Below, one piece after another: positions 53,320 to 63,913 of a DNA stretch of 64,000 nucleotides. Below the pieces are notes generated by a model, which was not told the origin of the DNA, did not search any database, and saw nothing but the letters and a program-made list of their open reading frames with translations. Position 1 is the first letter of the stretch; every line of letters starts with the position of its first letter. The stretch is from Penium margaritaceum. Lineage: Eukaryota > Streptophyta > Zygnematophyceae > Desmidiales > Peniaceae. The stretch is taken from contig SZWC01006953.1 of the NCBI GenBank assembly GCA_023375785.1, positions 69,696 through 133,695 on the forward strand. The letters are read 5' to 3'. Made by a program: the position numbers and the translations under genes.

Positions 53320-53890
53320 AGTGGGCATTCGATGATGAAATTACGGGCATCAAAGTTCTATTACATTGACAATCCAGGGTATGGGAGTGTTGTTTCAGTG
53401 ACAAGTATTGGCATCTGAGTTTTATGTAGTGACAAGTATAGGCTTCCAAGGTTTGTTTTGTGACAATTCAGGGTGTGCGAGTATTATGTCACTAACAAGT
53501 ATGGGCTTTTGAGGTTTATTTCATTGACAATTGTGGGTATGAGAGTATCTCAGTGAAAGCTATGGGCTTACGAGGTTCATTGCATTGACATTTCTGGGGA
53601 TGCGAGTATTATTTGAGTGAAATGTATGGGCATCCGAGTTTTATTGCATTGACATGACTGGGTATCAAACTATGGGCATAGAACTATTATTTCAATGAAA
53701 AATATGGGTATCTGTTGTTTGTTTTTGTCACATTATCGGGCACACAAGTAATAGGTAATTGAAAAGAATGGGCAGTTCATTATCATTTCATTGAAAAATA
53801 TGGGCACTACAGTATTATTCATGTGACTAGTCAGGGCATGGGAGTAATGTTCATTGCCCAAGTGTGGGCATTGTTGAATCATTTGAGGAA
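53320..53890. repeat. Degenerate minisatellite, ~31-bp unit
   Basis: About 17 units of 25-36 bp carry the pattern ATGGGCATCCGAG followed by TTATTTCATTGACA. Examples start near 53,342, 53,378, 53,406, 53,439, 53,469, 53,501, 53,535, 53,560, 53,597 and 53,628. Alternate units look more alike, which suggests a ~62-bp dimer. No coding. Confidence 0.75.
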
Positions 53891-54816
53891 CTACTACCCA
53901 ATCCACTATGGATCTAACCACTTTTGATCAAGGACACTGCACAGCCAGAGCCACTGGCACAAGTCACATCCACATCCCTGCCGTCCTTGACATCCCATTG
54001 AATCAAAGAATATGTCCTCATCGGCATCAAGAGAGTCGACCACTTCGTCTTCTTCATCTCCTCCCTCGTACAAGACATCTTCCCCATGCCTTTCCTCTGC
54101 TTCTGCTTCACTCGTGTACGCATTCATTGGAGATGCAATGTTGTGTGTCGCTGTACAATGGCACATGCCTACATATCTTGTACTTGTTGGTTGCCAAAAG
54201 TAGGAATACAGTGTCTGACACACCAATGTTGCACCAACTCCCATGAGGAAGATGACAGTCAAGTCTGCTTGGTCACATGTACCCATGTTTCTGATTCCTT
54301 GTGACAGTTGAATGAAGGAGAATGAAATGAACGTTTGTAGAGTGTATATGTACACATGGTAGGTGCTTTAGGTACATACTTTGGAATGAAATATGTGGAC
54401 ACCAATGTCAAGTACACTTTCATTCTTTCTGCCATTGTGCACTACAACACATCCATAGTGCAACAAAGCTACCATTCCATTTGTGCTTTCTGATAGTGAC
54501 TTCTTTTCACAGAAAAGGAATGTAGACTTCATTTTATATGGGGAGGGAGGAGTACACAAGCTCAGGCTCTGGGCATTACAATTGTATGTCACCAAGAGTT
54601 GAACAAAACCCAATGATACCACAGCTGAAACCTAACCCAATGCAGGAGTGCAATTCCGGGCCACTGGTTATTTGGCATGCACCTCCTCTTCATGAACTTC
54701 ACTTTTGTCATGTCCGCATCGCACATGAATGGAAAGAAAAACAATGTTCGAAAACATGTATGAACTTCAAAGCATAGTTGCGGCAATGTAATGGCAATGA
54801 TAAGTGCTTCACCCAG
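53891..54816 (-). other. Unassigned 3' part of the MULE region
   Basis: On the minus strand 53,906-54,355 is open for 149 codons. It has a hydrophobic start and an acidic run (GDEEDEVVDSLDADEDIFF), but no family I recognise. 54,589-54,825 is open too, though its start is probably intron, since a GTGAGT donor lies at 54,822-54,817. The later DDE parts of a MULE transposase were not found here. Confidence 0.35.
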
Positions 54817-54822
54817 ACTCAC

Positions 54823-56002
54823 CAAAGGCCTAAGGACCGGTTGATGCTATCCACCTCGACATGGAAGGCCATCCATGCCTCCTCACGATCATCGGCATCA
54901 TGGTGGTTGACCCCTTCCTCGTCACTGGACAATGAGACGGGTTGATGACCTCATGCCCCCCCTTCCCCCCTCCTCCTCTGCCCCCGCCTGCTCCCCTTCA
55001 ACCCCCTCCTCGCCCTCTTCCTCCTCCTTGTCCCCCCCCTCCTCCTCCTCCCCCTCCGCCTCCTCCTCCTCCTCCTCCTCCTCCGACTCCGCTTCCACCA
55101 AGGCATAGGCAGAGGGCATGGCATTGTCATTTGCGTCGAAGAATTGCATGATGAGTACCTGCTTGTGGCCGTTTTTCAGGTGTGTACCATCCATGACGAG
55201 GACCCGCCTGGTATACTCAAATCCTCTCCTGCAGGCACCAGGAGTGACGAAAACTCAATCAAAGGCACCCGTGACACGGTCTTTCTTGGCTTTCGCAATG
55301 GCCAGCGGGTCGACCCTCACCACCTGCATGAAACAGCATATTCAACATGTTTAGTCCCTAAACTATGACATGGTTGAAGCGTTACAAAACGAGTAGACAA
55401 AACCAAAATGAGAAAACGTACCTCCTCCACGTAACCCGGGAACATGCTCCACGAGTCCGACTTCTTGCCGTAAATCTTCTCCAAACATGCTTTCTTCACA
55501 CGGTACAGGGTGGTGTAGGGGACCTTCGTGTTGGCCACTATTGTTATGACCGCTTGCAGTGCCTTGGGCTTCACAGAGGGGTCGTTCGCGATGGTGCTCT
55601 CAATTTGCCGTGCAACCCACCTCATGGAGCGCACAGGGTTACCCTGGCCGAGTCCGGGGTCACAAAGGTGGCCGTTCATGAAGGACGTGATGTTCACTGC
55701 TCCGGACTTCTTGTTGCACGCAACACATACGATCAACGGGCACTTCTTTGTCGCATACTGCTTGCACCGTGCCACAAAGCGAGTGCGGTTGCATTTCAAC
55801 CACCTAAGCGCCATGCGGTTGTGAACTGCATACTCTTCCATGGCGGCTTTGCAAGCGGCCATATTCTTGTATGTTGAGGCACTAGGGAAGTCCACCGCAG
55901 CCTTCCGCTTCTTCGGGGTAGTACGTGGGCTGGAGTCCGTGATGCGGGCGGAGGCAGCCTTCACCATGGCGTCGCCCGCCTTTGTCTCATCGACCCGACG
56001 GG
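54823..56002 (-). pseudogene. MuDR/Mutator-like transposase, two exons
   Basis: Exon 1 (55,422-56,002) has the MuDR-type DNA-binding domain: YKNMAACKAAMEEYAVHN, RTRFVARC, CPLIVCVAC, HLCDPG, then KVPYTTLYRVKKACLEKIYG and SWSMFPGYVEE. A 98-bp intron follows (GT at 55,421, AG ending 55,324, phase 0). Exon 2 opens VVRVDPLAIAKAKKDRV, then FD-stop-VFVTPGACRRGF (TGA at 55,255-55,257) and VLVMDGTHLKNGHKQVLIM, the first catalytic Asp of MULEs, and FFDANDNAMPSAYALVEAE. A long Glu/Gly tract then interrupts the domain. EEAWMAFHVEVDS (about 54,850-54,890, shifted frame) resumes it up to a GTGAGT donor. The N-terminus is cut off by copia J at 56,003. Confidence 0.82.
54941..55090 (-). repeat. (CCT)n microsatellite coding an acidic tract in the MULE
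   Basis: The plus strand is almost pure C/T, with runs of CCTCCTCCT. On the minus strand it gives about 35 Glu/Gly residues between PSAYALVEAES and the EEAWMAF block of the transposase. MULEs normally have only a few residues here. A length change in it probably caused the frameshift. Confidence 0.8.
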
Positions 56003-56836
56003 TGTTGGTTTTTTCCACGTCTCTCATTGTGCTGTGTTGTGTCCTCCCGGCTTGTGTACATTGGCGTGCAAATGACTGACGGCGAGACTTGATGCCGCTG
56101 GAGTGTCATCTGGTGGACCTGAAGCACGCTGAGGCCTACTCGCAGTTCGTTGGAGCCTCCTCCCCACGTCAACGTACTCAGCTCCATCGGCAGGCCTCCT
56201 CGGCGGTCGAGCCGCCGGCGGTCACTGCCACCACAGAGGCAGTTTGCATGCTTGCAGTGCTGGACCTGACTGTGTTGTTGCGTTTGCAGCATCATGTTCT
56301 GCCTATGGTCCATGTTTCATGTTGCGTGGCACTGTCTGGCTCAGTGGACTAGCCTAGGCACTGCCTGAGTTCGGGCATTCTCTACTGTTTTTCTAGCTGC
56401 TTCTGACCGCACGGCTGCGTTTGCATCATCCGTATTATGGTATGGTCCATTTTTCACGAAAAACGGACAATGCCCGGGTTTTGGACAGTCGGTCGTCTGG
56501 CAGGCCTCACCGAGAAAACCCGCCAGCCTGAAGATAGAGCTATTTTTTGATTGGTTGGTGAACTGAGTAACAAGCTGTACAGAGCTTGCAAGGGGCTAAT
56601 TCTTGGAGGGGTCTCCCATTGTGTCTCAGTCTTGATTCCTAATCAGTCATTCTCAGTTTTCAGCTGCTTTCTGGCGCTAACACTGGCGCGCGCGTTTCTG
56701 AGTAACAAACCTAGAGCCTCCAGACTTAGACTCTAGAACAGCAGACTAAGGGGGCAGCAGACTTAAGCAACGAGCGTGGAAGCCCGCACGCTGCATCAAT
56801 AACGCTGCTGATCAAACCTACTGCCTAGGCATTCCA
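56003..56836 (+). repeat. 5' LTR of copia J
   Basis: It starts TGTTGGTTTTTTCCACG and ends GGCATTCCA. The first ~535 bp match the 3' LTR (GTACATTGGCGTGCA, CTCCCCACGTCAACGT, CAGCCTGAAGATAG). Positions 56538-56836 have no partner because the 3' LTR is cut. Confidence 0.85.
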
Positions 56837-56838
56837 AC

Positions 56839-56852
56839 TTGGTACCAGCAGC
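56839..56852 (+). other. Primer site remnant of copia J
   Basis: TTGGTACCAGCAGC after the LTR end resembles TTGGTATCAGAGC (iMet) with changes. CAG repeat growth starts right here and may have overwritten it. Confidence 0.5.
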
Positions 56853-57119
56853 AGCAGAAGACTGGTGTACAGGTGCCAAACAACGTCGGCGGACCCCCAT
56901 ACGCGCCAATGCAGGAGAAATGCAGTCGGATTTTTCCCAACAGCATTGACCCTCCTGGTGGCGGCGTCAGAAGTTTTCCCACGGCCACTGGGCCAGGGGA
57001 AATGCTACCGGATTTTTTCTGGCAGCACTGACCGCCACGCGTGATGGGAGGAGGTGAGCGGCAGGTCGCGTCCGACACCCGTGGGCGACGACGCACGCGG
57101 CATCGTCACCCAGGTGCAG

Positions 57120-58143
57120 TGGCTAGGACCAGCACGCAACAGTAGCAGCTTGCAACAGTAGCAGCAGCAAGCAACTGCAGCAAGAAGCAACAGCCAGTAG
57201 GAGCTGCGTGTAGCAGTAGTAGCTTGCAGTAGTAGCAGCTTGCAACAGCTTACAGCAGTAGCAGCCCGCAGCAGCAAGCAGCAGCGACAGCCAGCAGCAG
57301 CAGCAACAGCCGCCGGCTGCAACAGCAGCAGCAACGAGCAGCAGCTAGTCGCAGCTGCTACTACTCGTGGCCCGCAACGCACCGCGAGCAGCGAGCTACA
57401 AGCAACAGCCCGCGGCTTGCTGCGAGCAACGAGCTGCTCACAGCGAGGAGCAAGCTCGCTGCCCGCTGCCCGTAGCGAGCAGCAAGCTCACCGAGCCCGA
57501 CCAAAAGAAGAAAGAAAAAGGCAAAAGAAAATGCCCCACCCCGTGAGCAGCTGCCATTGCTGCTGCACCACCCGCAGCAGCTCGCAGCAGCAACAGCAGC
57601 ATCTGCGGTAGCATCAGCAGCAGCAGCAGTAACAGCTGTAGCAACAGCAGCGGCAACAGCAGTAGCAGCAGCAACAGCAGCGGTTGCTGCCACCACAGCC
57701 GCCGTAATAGCAGCAACAACAGTTCAGCAGCAGCAGCCACCGTAGCAATAGCAATAGCAGCAGTAGTAGTAGCAGTAGTAGTAGTAGTAGCAGCAGCAGC
57801 TGTAGCCGTAGGAGCTCCAGTTGATGTGGACGCTACAGCGGCTTCAGCAACAGCCGCTGCTTACATCAGCAGCTTTAGCTCACATCACTACTGACGTGAT
57901 GAACCAAAAAAGGGGGCGGGGAACCCTAAACAGCACTTGCTAAACAACACTTGCTGAACTCTACCAACGTCACTGCTGACATCAGCAGCACAAAGAAGAA
58001 AAAAAAAGGGGGAAAAGGAGCACCTAACAATATGACCACCAGCCCTAGCGGGGAGGGGTCCTCCTCGGAGGGGGGGTGGGCGGGCTTGTCCCCCTTTCTT
58101 GCAACTGCTGCATCAGCTGCAGCAGTAGTAGTAGCAGTAGCAA
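57120..58143 (+). repeat. CAG/CAA-rich low-complexity leader of copia J
   Basis: About 1 kb is dominated by CAG, CAA, TAG and GCAGCAA triplets (for example 57,280-57,330, 57,585-57,730, 57,750-57,800). It lies between the primer site and gag. Many TAG triplets stand where CAG would fit, so the plus frame is not open throughout. It continues in weaker form into the gag start. Confidence 0.85.
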
Positions 58144-59226
58144 CAGCAAAACCATACAGACTATGACCTGCCCTCTGATCCGACAGATCCGCTCGCCGTT
58201 CTTTGCCAGCAGCTCGCAGCGCTCACACAACAGCTAGCAACACTTCAGCTGCCGCCACCTCCGTCGCCACAGCAATCACAGCAATAGCATCAACAGCTGC
58301 CACCACCGCAACCGCATGAGTAGCCGCATCAACAGCCGCCACCACTGTAGTTGCATGAGCAGCCGCATGAGGAGCCGCCACCGGCGCAGCCGCATGAGCA
58401 GCTGCCACCACCATAGCAACAGCCTCCGTCGCTGCAACCGCACCAACGTCTGCAGGCGGCGTTTGCTGTGACAGGACACGCAAGCCCCGCGGTCTCTTTT
58501 GCCACGCAGTACCTGGCACAACAATACACCCTACGCCAACAACAGACGGTGGCGTCAGTCATAGGCCCCACTTTGGGTGCCAGCCACAGGCCAAAGGACT
58601 TCAAAACCCCACCGCCACCGCTTCATGCTGGCGACCAGTTCCGGAGCTCGGGACTCAGCTTCCGGATCTGGGCACAAGGCGAGGGCCTATTGCCCTACTA
58701 TGTCTTGCCTTTTGACTCCACCCAGGCCGACCAGGTCTACAATGCCGGTCGCGCTGTGCGTTCTCTCGTCCCGGTCGCGCCTCCAACCACACGCCTCGCC
58801 CTTGAGCCCTTCCTCGACGACCTCACCACCACAGCCCTCCCTGACCCAACAGCAGCCTTGCACGTCCTCACGCACCCTCATCGCCTGTCCAGTGACGCTG
58901 AGACCAGTCGCCTGCTCTTGAAGTTCAACTCCATTTGCATGGGGGAGACCGAGACGGTCACCTCCTATTGGCAGCTCGTAGAGGACTTACTCCGCCACCT
59001 CAAAGACGCCGCGCAACCTCTCCTCTCTGCTCTCCTGACCATCAAGCGCGGCACCACCAAAGCCTTCTCCGATGTTTTCGTCCACTACTCCGAGGACGTT
59101 CTCGATGCGATGGCTGCCCAGGGCACTCTCATGCCCTGGGCGTATGAGCTGTTCCTCCGCATAGAGGAAGCTCGTCAGGATTCCCACCTTCATTGCACGG
59201 AGTCCCTTGCCTCCCGGACAGAGTAG
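58144..59226 (+). pseudogene. gag of copia J with Gln-rich start
   Basis: Readable gag begins about 58,156 (DYDLPSDPTDPLAVLCQQLAALTQQLATL), then Pro/Gln/His-rich repeats with stops at CAG-like triplets until 58,450. The 252-codon frame from 58,468 has ASHRPKDFKTPPPPLHAGD, AQGEGLLPYYVLPFD, LLLKFNSICMGETETVTSY and WQLVEDLLRHLKDAA, a gag-type helical region (the ..L..L.Q...ESV..Y pattern). It ends at 59,226 without a zinc knuckle. The knuckle lies beyond it, on the opposite strand. Confidence 0.65.
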
Positions 59227-59399
59227 GCCGACTGCAGTGTGACGGTGCCTGAGTCCGGGAAAGGAAAGGAAGGAGCCGGTGACAGAGCAGCGGGTGCGGC
59301 CGGCTGTGGAGGAAGCTGAGGTGCGGCCGTCATGAGTGGCGCCGGTGCGACTGGAGCAGCGACGACTACGGTGCTGGTGGCAAGGCGGCGCTAACGCTG

Positions 59400-59700
59400 G
59401 CGACGCATGGAGGTGACGACGCGAGCCTCGTTAGTCAAGAGCGGACACATGTACCACCCATGTCCGGCCTGGCCACAATTGTGGCAGACGAGGTTGGCGT
59501 TGCCTGAGCCGCTGGTGTACTACTGAGTACCTTTGCCCTTCTTGCCCTTCTTCTTCTTGGCAAATGAGGAGGCGCCAGAAGATGTTGCTGCTGCTGGGGC
59601 GGTGATAGTGACCGAAGCAACGTCAGGAGTGGCGACAACAGGGGAAGTGGGGAGTCTATCCTCCATCTTCGGTTGCGCGTCCGGGCACTCCATCGGTTGC
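59400..59700 (-). pseudogene. Inverted nucleocapsid piece in copia J
   Basis: On the minus strand ASSFAKKKKGKKGKGTQ, stop, then SGSGNANLVCHNCGQAGHG and the rest of an intact CX2CX4HX4C knuckle (59,445-59,486). A lysine-rich stretch before the knuckle is usual for gag. It is opposite in strand to the gag and RT of J, so a segment here has been inverted or comes from another element. Confidence 0.75.
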
Positions 59701-59707
59701 ATCGTCC

Positions 59708-60175
59708 GTGCCTGCCAGTCCCTCAGGGCCAATTTCCCCGTCCGTGCCCGCCAGCCCCTCAGGACCGGCTGCCCCGCCCGTGATCGCCAGCCCCTCAGGG
59801 CCGGCTTCCCTGTCAGTGTCCGCCAGCCCCTCAGGGACGGCTTCCCCGTTAGTGTCCGCCAGCCCCTTAGGGCCGGCTGCCTCGTCCGTGTCCGCCAGTC
59901 CCTCAGGGCCGGCTGCCCCGTCCGTGTCCGCCAGCCCCTCAGGGCCGGCTTCCCCGTCAATGTCTGCCAGCCCCTTACGGCCGGCTGCCCCATCCGTGTC
60001 TGCCAACCCCTCAGGGCCGGCTGCCTCGTCCGTTTCTGCCAGCTCCTCAGGACCAGCTTCCTCGTTAGTGTCTGCCAGCCCCTTAGGGCCGGCTGCCCCA
60101 TCCGTGTCCGCCAGCCCCTCTGAACCGGCTTCCCCGTCCGTGTCCGCCAGCCCCTTAGGGCCAGCTGCCCCATTT
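59708..60175 (+). repeat. 36-bp tandem repeat, 13 copies (12-aa units)
   Basis: Thirteen units of the form GTCCGCCAGCCCCTCAGGGC + 16 bp code SPSGPAAPSVSA-like 12-mers in the plus frame. This frame continues from 59,708 to 60,508 and leads toward RT, where copia elements often have a Pro/Ser-rich linker. Two minus frames and another plus frame are also open because 36 is a multiple of three and the unit has no stops. Confidence 0.9.
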
Positions 60176-60508
60176 GCGTCGATCGGCCCTGTATCGGCAC
60201 GGGGTCCCGGTGGGAACCTCAGACCCAGGCGGACAGTTGGCACTCAGTCCACCTCTTCATGCCCTATCACCCCACGACCCCCTATCATGTCACGAGGATC
60301 CTTACCTCATGTCAAATATGGGGGCGACGCAGATCCACTCCCACGAAGACGCGGATCCACTCCTACGGTCGTGAGTGGCGACCCCAGCTCCAAGGCACTC
60401 AGCCTGGTCACGCTGTCAGTCATCGTGGACCTGCATCCAGGGTCAGCTCTTGGCTACGCCTTGCTCCATTGGGAACACCGTTGTGTCGTTACGGCCGCAA
60501 TCACGTAG

Positions 60509-62090
60509 ATGCCACTAGGGGCACGGGATGCGCATGCCCTCACTGTCCACCCCACTGAGCGACCGGAGGACCCAATCACCTTGCGTGAGGCTCGGGCGTC
60601 TCCCGAGGCCGCTCACTGGGAAGCTGCGTGTGCCGACGAGCTGGTTGCCATTCGGCAACATCACGTCTACAAGCTCGTTGACCTTCCCCAGGGCCGCAAG
60701 GCCATCGACGCCAAGTGGGTTCTCCGATGGAAGTGGAAGCCTGACGGGTATCTAGACAAGTACAAGGCTCGTCTCACAACCAAGGGGTTTGCTCAAGTCC
60801 CTGGGATGGACTTTGACCAGATCTTGCCCCGGTTGGTCGATTCTCTACCAGCCGGGCGTTGTTCAGCCTGGTTGCCCAACATGGGTGGGAATTCCATCAG
60901 ATGGATGTGAGCAACGCCTTTCTCCATGGCTCACTGGACGGCGAGGAGCTCTACATGGTGCAGACTCCAGGCTTCGACAATGGCTCTGGCAAGGTCTGGA
61001 AGCTGTGGAAAGCCCTCTATGGCTTGAAGCAGTCACCGCGCTGCTAGAACCAAGAGATCAGTCCTACGCTTCTTAGCGGTGGCCTCCTTTGTAGCTCTGC
61101 CGATCCTGTGCTGTTCATAAGCCCGCGAGGTCAAACGCTCGTCGCTGTCTTGGTCTATGTTGACGACTTGCTCATTGCACCACCAGATGCGGCTGCCATC
61201 CAGTGGGTCAAGGACCTCCTGCACGATGCCTACCAAATCAAGGACCTCGGGCCAACGCGAGTCTTTCTGGGCATGGAGCTTGAGCATGATCTCTTTGCGT
61301 GCATACTGCACCTCCATCAGGCTGGCTACGTCCATACCGTGTCCGGGCGCTTCACTAAGGACCTGCCCCTCGTGCGGAGAGCATTCCCACCCATGTCGCT
61401 CGACAGCTAGGCGATGCTCAAGAGCTCTGATCCAGCCGTGGTGGGGGAGCCGGTAGATGTGACCACTTATTTGCGCATCATCGGGTCACTGCTGTTCCTG
61501 AAAACGACGACGCGTCGAGACATCGCATTCGCCGTCAACCTCCTGGCTCAGTTCTCTCAGGAACCGCATCACCTCCACTTCGAAGCCGCGATCCGAGTAT
61601 TGCGCTATGTCATCTCGACTCCATGGCGAGGTCTCATGTTTTGCCGACAACCATCTGTTGTTGCGGTGGGCTACACTGACAGTGACTGGGCCGGCAGTCC
61701 AGACGGTAAGAGCCGCACAAGCTTGGTCTTTCTAGTTGGCGGCACGGTGGTGTCCTGGCGTAGTGGCAAGAATGGGTGCATTGTACGCAGCACCGCTGAG
61801 GCTGAAGACGTAGCCCTCGGTTCAGGCGCATGTGAGAGCGTGTGGCTGCGTCGTCTGTTGTATGAGTTGCGTCAGCCCGTCGCATCCATCACGTTGCATT
61901 GTGACGATGAGAGTGCCATGGCCATCGCCGACAATGACGGCGTGCATCATACACACACAAAGCACATCAATGTCAAGTATCACTATATGCATTTGTTGTT
62001 GCATGACAGCAGCATCAGCATTATGTGGGTTGAGATAAACACCACAGCTTGCTGACTTTTTGACCAAGGCACTGAAGCGCGACTCATTCA
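60509..62090 (+). pseudogene. Reverse transcriptase and RNase H of copia J
   Basis: RT begins PEDPITLREARASPEAAHWE, then AIDAKWVLRWKWKPDG and KARLTTKGFAQVPGMDF. A frame change near 60,880 gives FHQMDVSNAFLHGSLDGEE and ALYGLKQSPRC, stop. VLVYVDDLLIAPP has the catalytic YVDD at 61,156-61,167, then YQIKDLGPTRVFLGMELEH. RNase H is in the 213-codon frame 61,414-62,055: TTTRRDIAFAVNLLAQFSQ, VGYTDSDWAGSPDGKS, STAEAEDVALGSGACE, HCDDESAMAIADN and HTKHINVKYHYM. The usual EAEY reads EAED. FLTKALKRDSFKKA-like sequence follows in a shifted frame. Two stops only. Confidence 0.88.
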
Positions 62091-62221
62091 AGAAGGCAGT
62101 GAGTTCAGTCAGCATGCATCCGTGAGTTGCACTCTTTGTCCTTGCCTGCGTCTCTACGTGCCCTGAGAAAGTTTTGTCTGCTGCATGTGACACTGCCCGG
62201 CTATGTGCACTACGCCTGTGA

Positions 62222-62233
62222 GTCATGGGGGAG
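62222..62233 (+). other. Polypurine tract of copia J
   Basis: GTCATGGGGGAG directly before the 3' LTR start TGTTGGTTT. Confidence 0.8.
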
Positions 62234-62779
62234 TGTTGGTTTTTTCCACGTCTCTCATTATGCTCTGTTGTGTCCTCCTGGCTTGTGTACATTGGCGTGC
62301 AGATGACTGACGGTGAGACTTGACACCGCTGGAGTGTCGTCCGGTGGAGCCGACGCACGCTGAGGCCTACCCATAGTTCGCTGGAGCCTCCTCCCCACGT
62401 CAACGTGCTCAGCTCCATCGGCAGGCCTCCTCTGCGGTCGAGCTGCCGGCAGTCGCTGCCACCACAGAGGTAGTCTGCGTGCTTGTAGTGCTGGACCTGA
62501 CTGTGCTATTGTGTTTACAGCGTCATGTTCAGCCTATGGTCCATGTTTCATGTTGTGTGGCACTGTCTGGCTTAGTAGACTAGCGTAGGCACTGCCTGAG
62601 TTCGGGCAGTCATAACTCTTCTCCACTGTTTTTCTAGCTGCTTCTGACCGCATGGCTGCATTTGCAGCGTCCGCATTATGGTATGGTCCAGTTTTTAGGA
62701 AAAACGGACAACACCCGGGTTTTGGGCTGTCGGCCGCTTGGCAGGCCTCACCAAGAAAACCTGCCAGCCTGAAGATAGG
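62234..62779 (+). repeat. 3' LTR of copia J (right end missing)
   Basis: It matches 56003-56537 with many point differences and an 11-bp insertion (AGTCATAACTC near 62,610), and stops at GAAGATAGG. The last ~300 bp seen in the 5' LTR are absent. Confidence 0.85.
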
Positions 62780-62792
62780 GGTGACTTTGTAA

Positions 62793-62894
62793 GTCGCCCC
62801 CATTCGTGCTCGACCATGTCTGAGACGCCCCCATTCTGAGAAAAATGGTTAGGTCGCCCCCATTCCAAAAGGTCATGGCCAGGTCGCCCCCATT
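62793..62894. repeat. Four ~30-bp repeats with GTCGCCCCCATT
   Basis: (G)TCGCCCCCATT or GACGCCCCCATT starts at 62,793, 62,824, 62,853 and 62,883, spacings of 31, 29 and 30 bp. They begin directly after the truncated LTR of J. Read on the minus strand a frame (62,748-63,131) contains NGGDL repeats, but this follows from the DNA repeat. Confidence 0.8.
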
Positions 62895-63735
62895 TTGGTA
62901 CTTCGGGGAATTATGGCTACAATGCCCAGTACGGATGAAACATTGTCGACATCTTGCCTCCACTTTAAAATGTGGGTGCAAGATAACGATTATGTTTTGT
63001 ATCGCACTTGGCTGAAAATCAGTTTCAATAAAACGTACCGTACATCGTTCCGGACACCTGGTCCGCCGTATCCGCCGTCCAGACTTGCTCATATCCTTGC
63101 TGTCGACATTAACATGTGACGGGTTTGACATTGTATATATCTCTCATAACCTCATAGGGCGTCTCTAAAGGCGGAGGAAAGGTTGACCATACTAAAACAT
63201 AGAGCTTCCTTTGCCTTCCCTAACGAGAAGTAAGAAGATACCACGATGGACGTATGAGCATGGACAGCAAAACCTGCCCATGCTCGTATGTCCATTGCGC
63301 TGTTTTGTGGATTCACTATCAAACACGACCTCAAAAGTCATAGGTTCGAGGTCTTTAAGGGACGCGTACGTGCAAAAGTCCGATCGTCAATAACTCAAAG
63401 TAAAAATGAACACTTTAACCTGAACAAAAAAAGAACGAACATTTAAGACGGCTGCATGAACAGCCGCCGAGTGAAATATTGGCATTAGGTTACAAAAAAA
63501 TCTCAATATAGCTACGCCAGAGGTGGTTTTCTTTCGTGAAGCTGTTCATGTGGATCGGACCTCCATGATACATCGCACGAGAACACGAGCCAACTACCTA
63601 CTGATCAGGTTCGGTGGAACTGTGTCCGACGACACCTACAAACAAGTACAGTTATGTGCACACCGCCAACTATGATTACTGAAACAAAAAATCCCATCGT
63701 CCAGCCAGGAATACAGACATTTCACCAAACAATGC
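62895..63735. other. Unassigned region with a strong hairpin
   Basis: No gene is recognised; frames are under 75 codons. At 63,246-63,295 two 22-nt arms (ATGGACGTATGAGC.. and ..GCTCGTATGTCCAT) with three mismatches enclose a 6-base loop. Confidence 0.5.
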
Positions 63736-63737
63736 AC

Positions 63738-63913
63738 CTATGCATATATATATATATATGTATATGTCTATGTATATGTATACGTATATGTATACGTATA
63801 TGTATACGTATATGTATACTTATACGTATATGTATACGTATACATATATGTATACGTATACGTATATGTATACGTATACGTATATGTATATGTACATGTA
63901 CATGTACATGTAC

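Larger units (their letters stand above)
56003..62779 (+). mobile_element. Ty1/copia element J inserted in the MULE gene
   Basis: This plus-strand element has a full 5' LTR (56003-56836), a primer-site remnant, CAG-rich leader, gag, an inverted nucleocapsid piece, a 36-bp repeat, RT-RNase H, a purine tract and a truncated 3' LTR (62234-62779). Protease and integrase are missing. The left edge lies in the reading frame of the MULE transposase. The MULE 5' end was not found to the right. Confidence 0.85.

Noticed and set aside
53320-53890. CRISPR-like array
   Set aside because: Units are degenerate, without constant repeats and unique spacers, and the context is eukaryotic transposons.
53906-54355. 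Separate protein-coding gene with acidic stretch
   Set aside because: No family was recognised, and a frame on the other strand is also open. It is reported only as unassigned.
59533-60123. Arg-rich and collagen-like proteins from the 36-bp repeat
   Set aside because: They are other-frame readings of one minisatellite. Only the linker frame has context support.
63300-63360. tRNA-like GGTTCGAGGTC
   Set aside because: It is a single B-box-like motif without an A box, so chance is likely.
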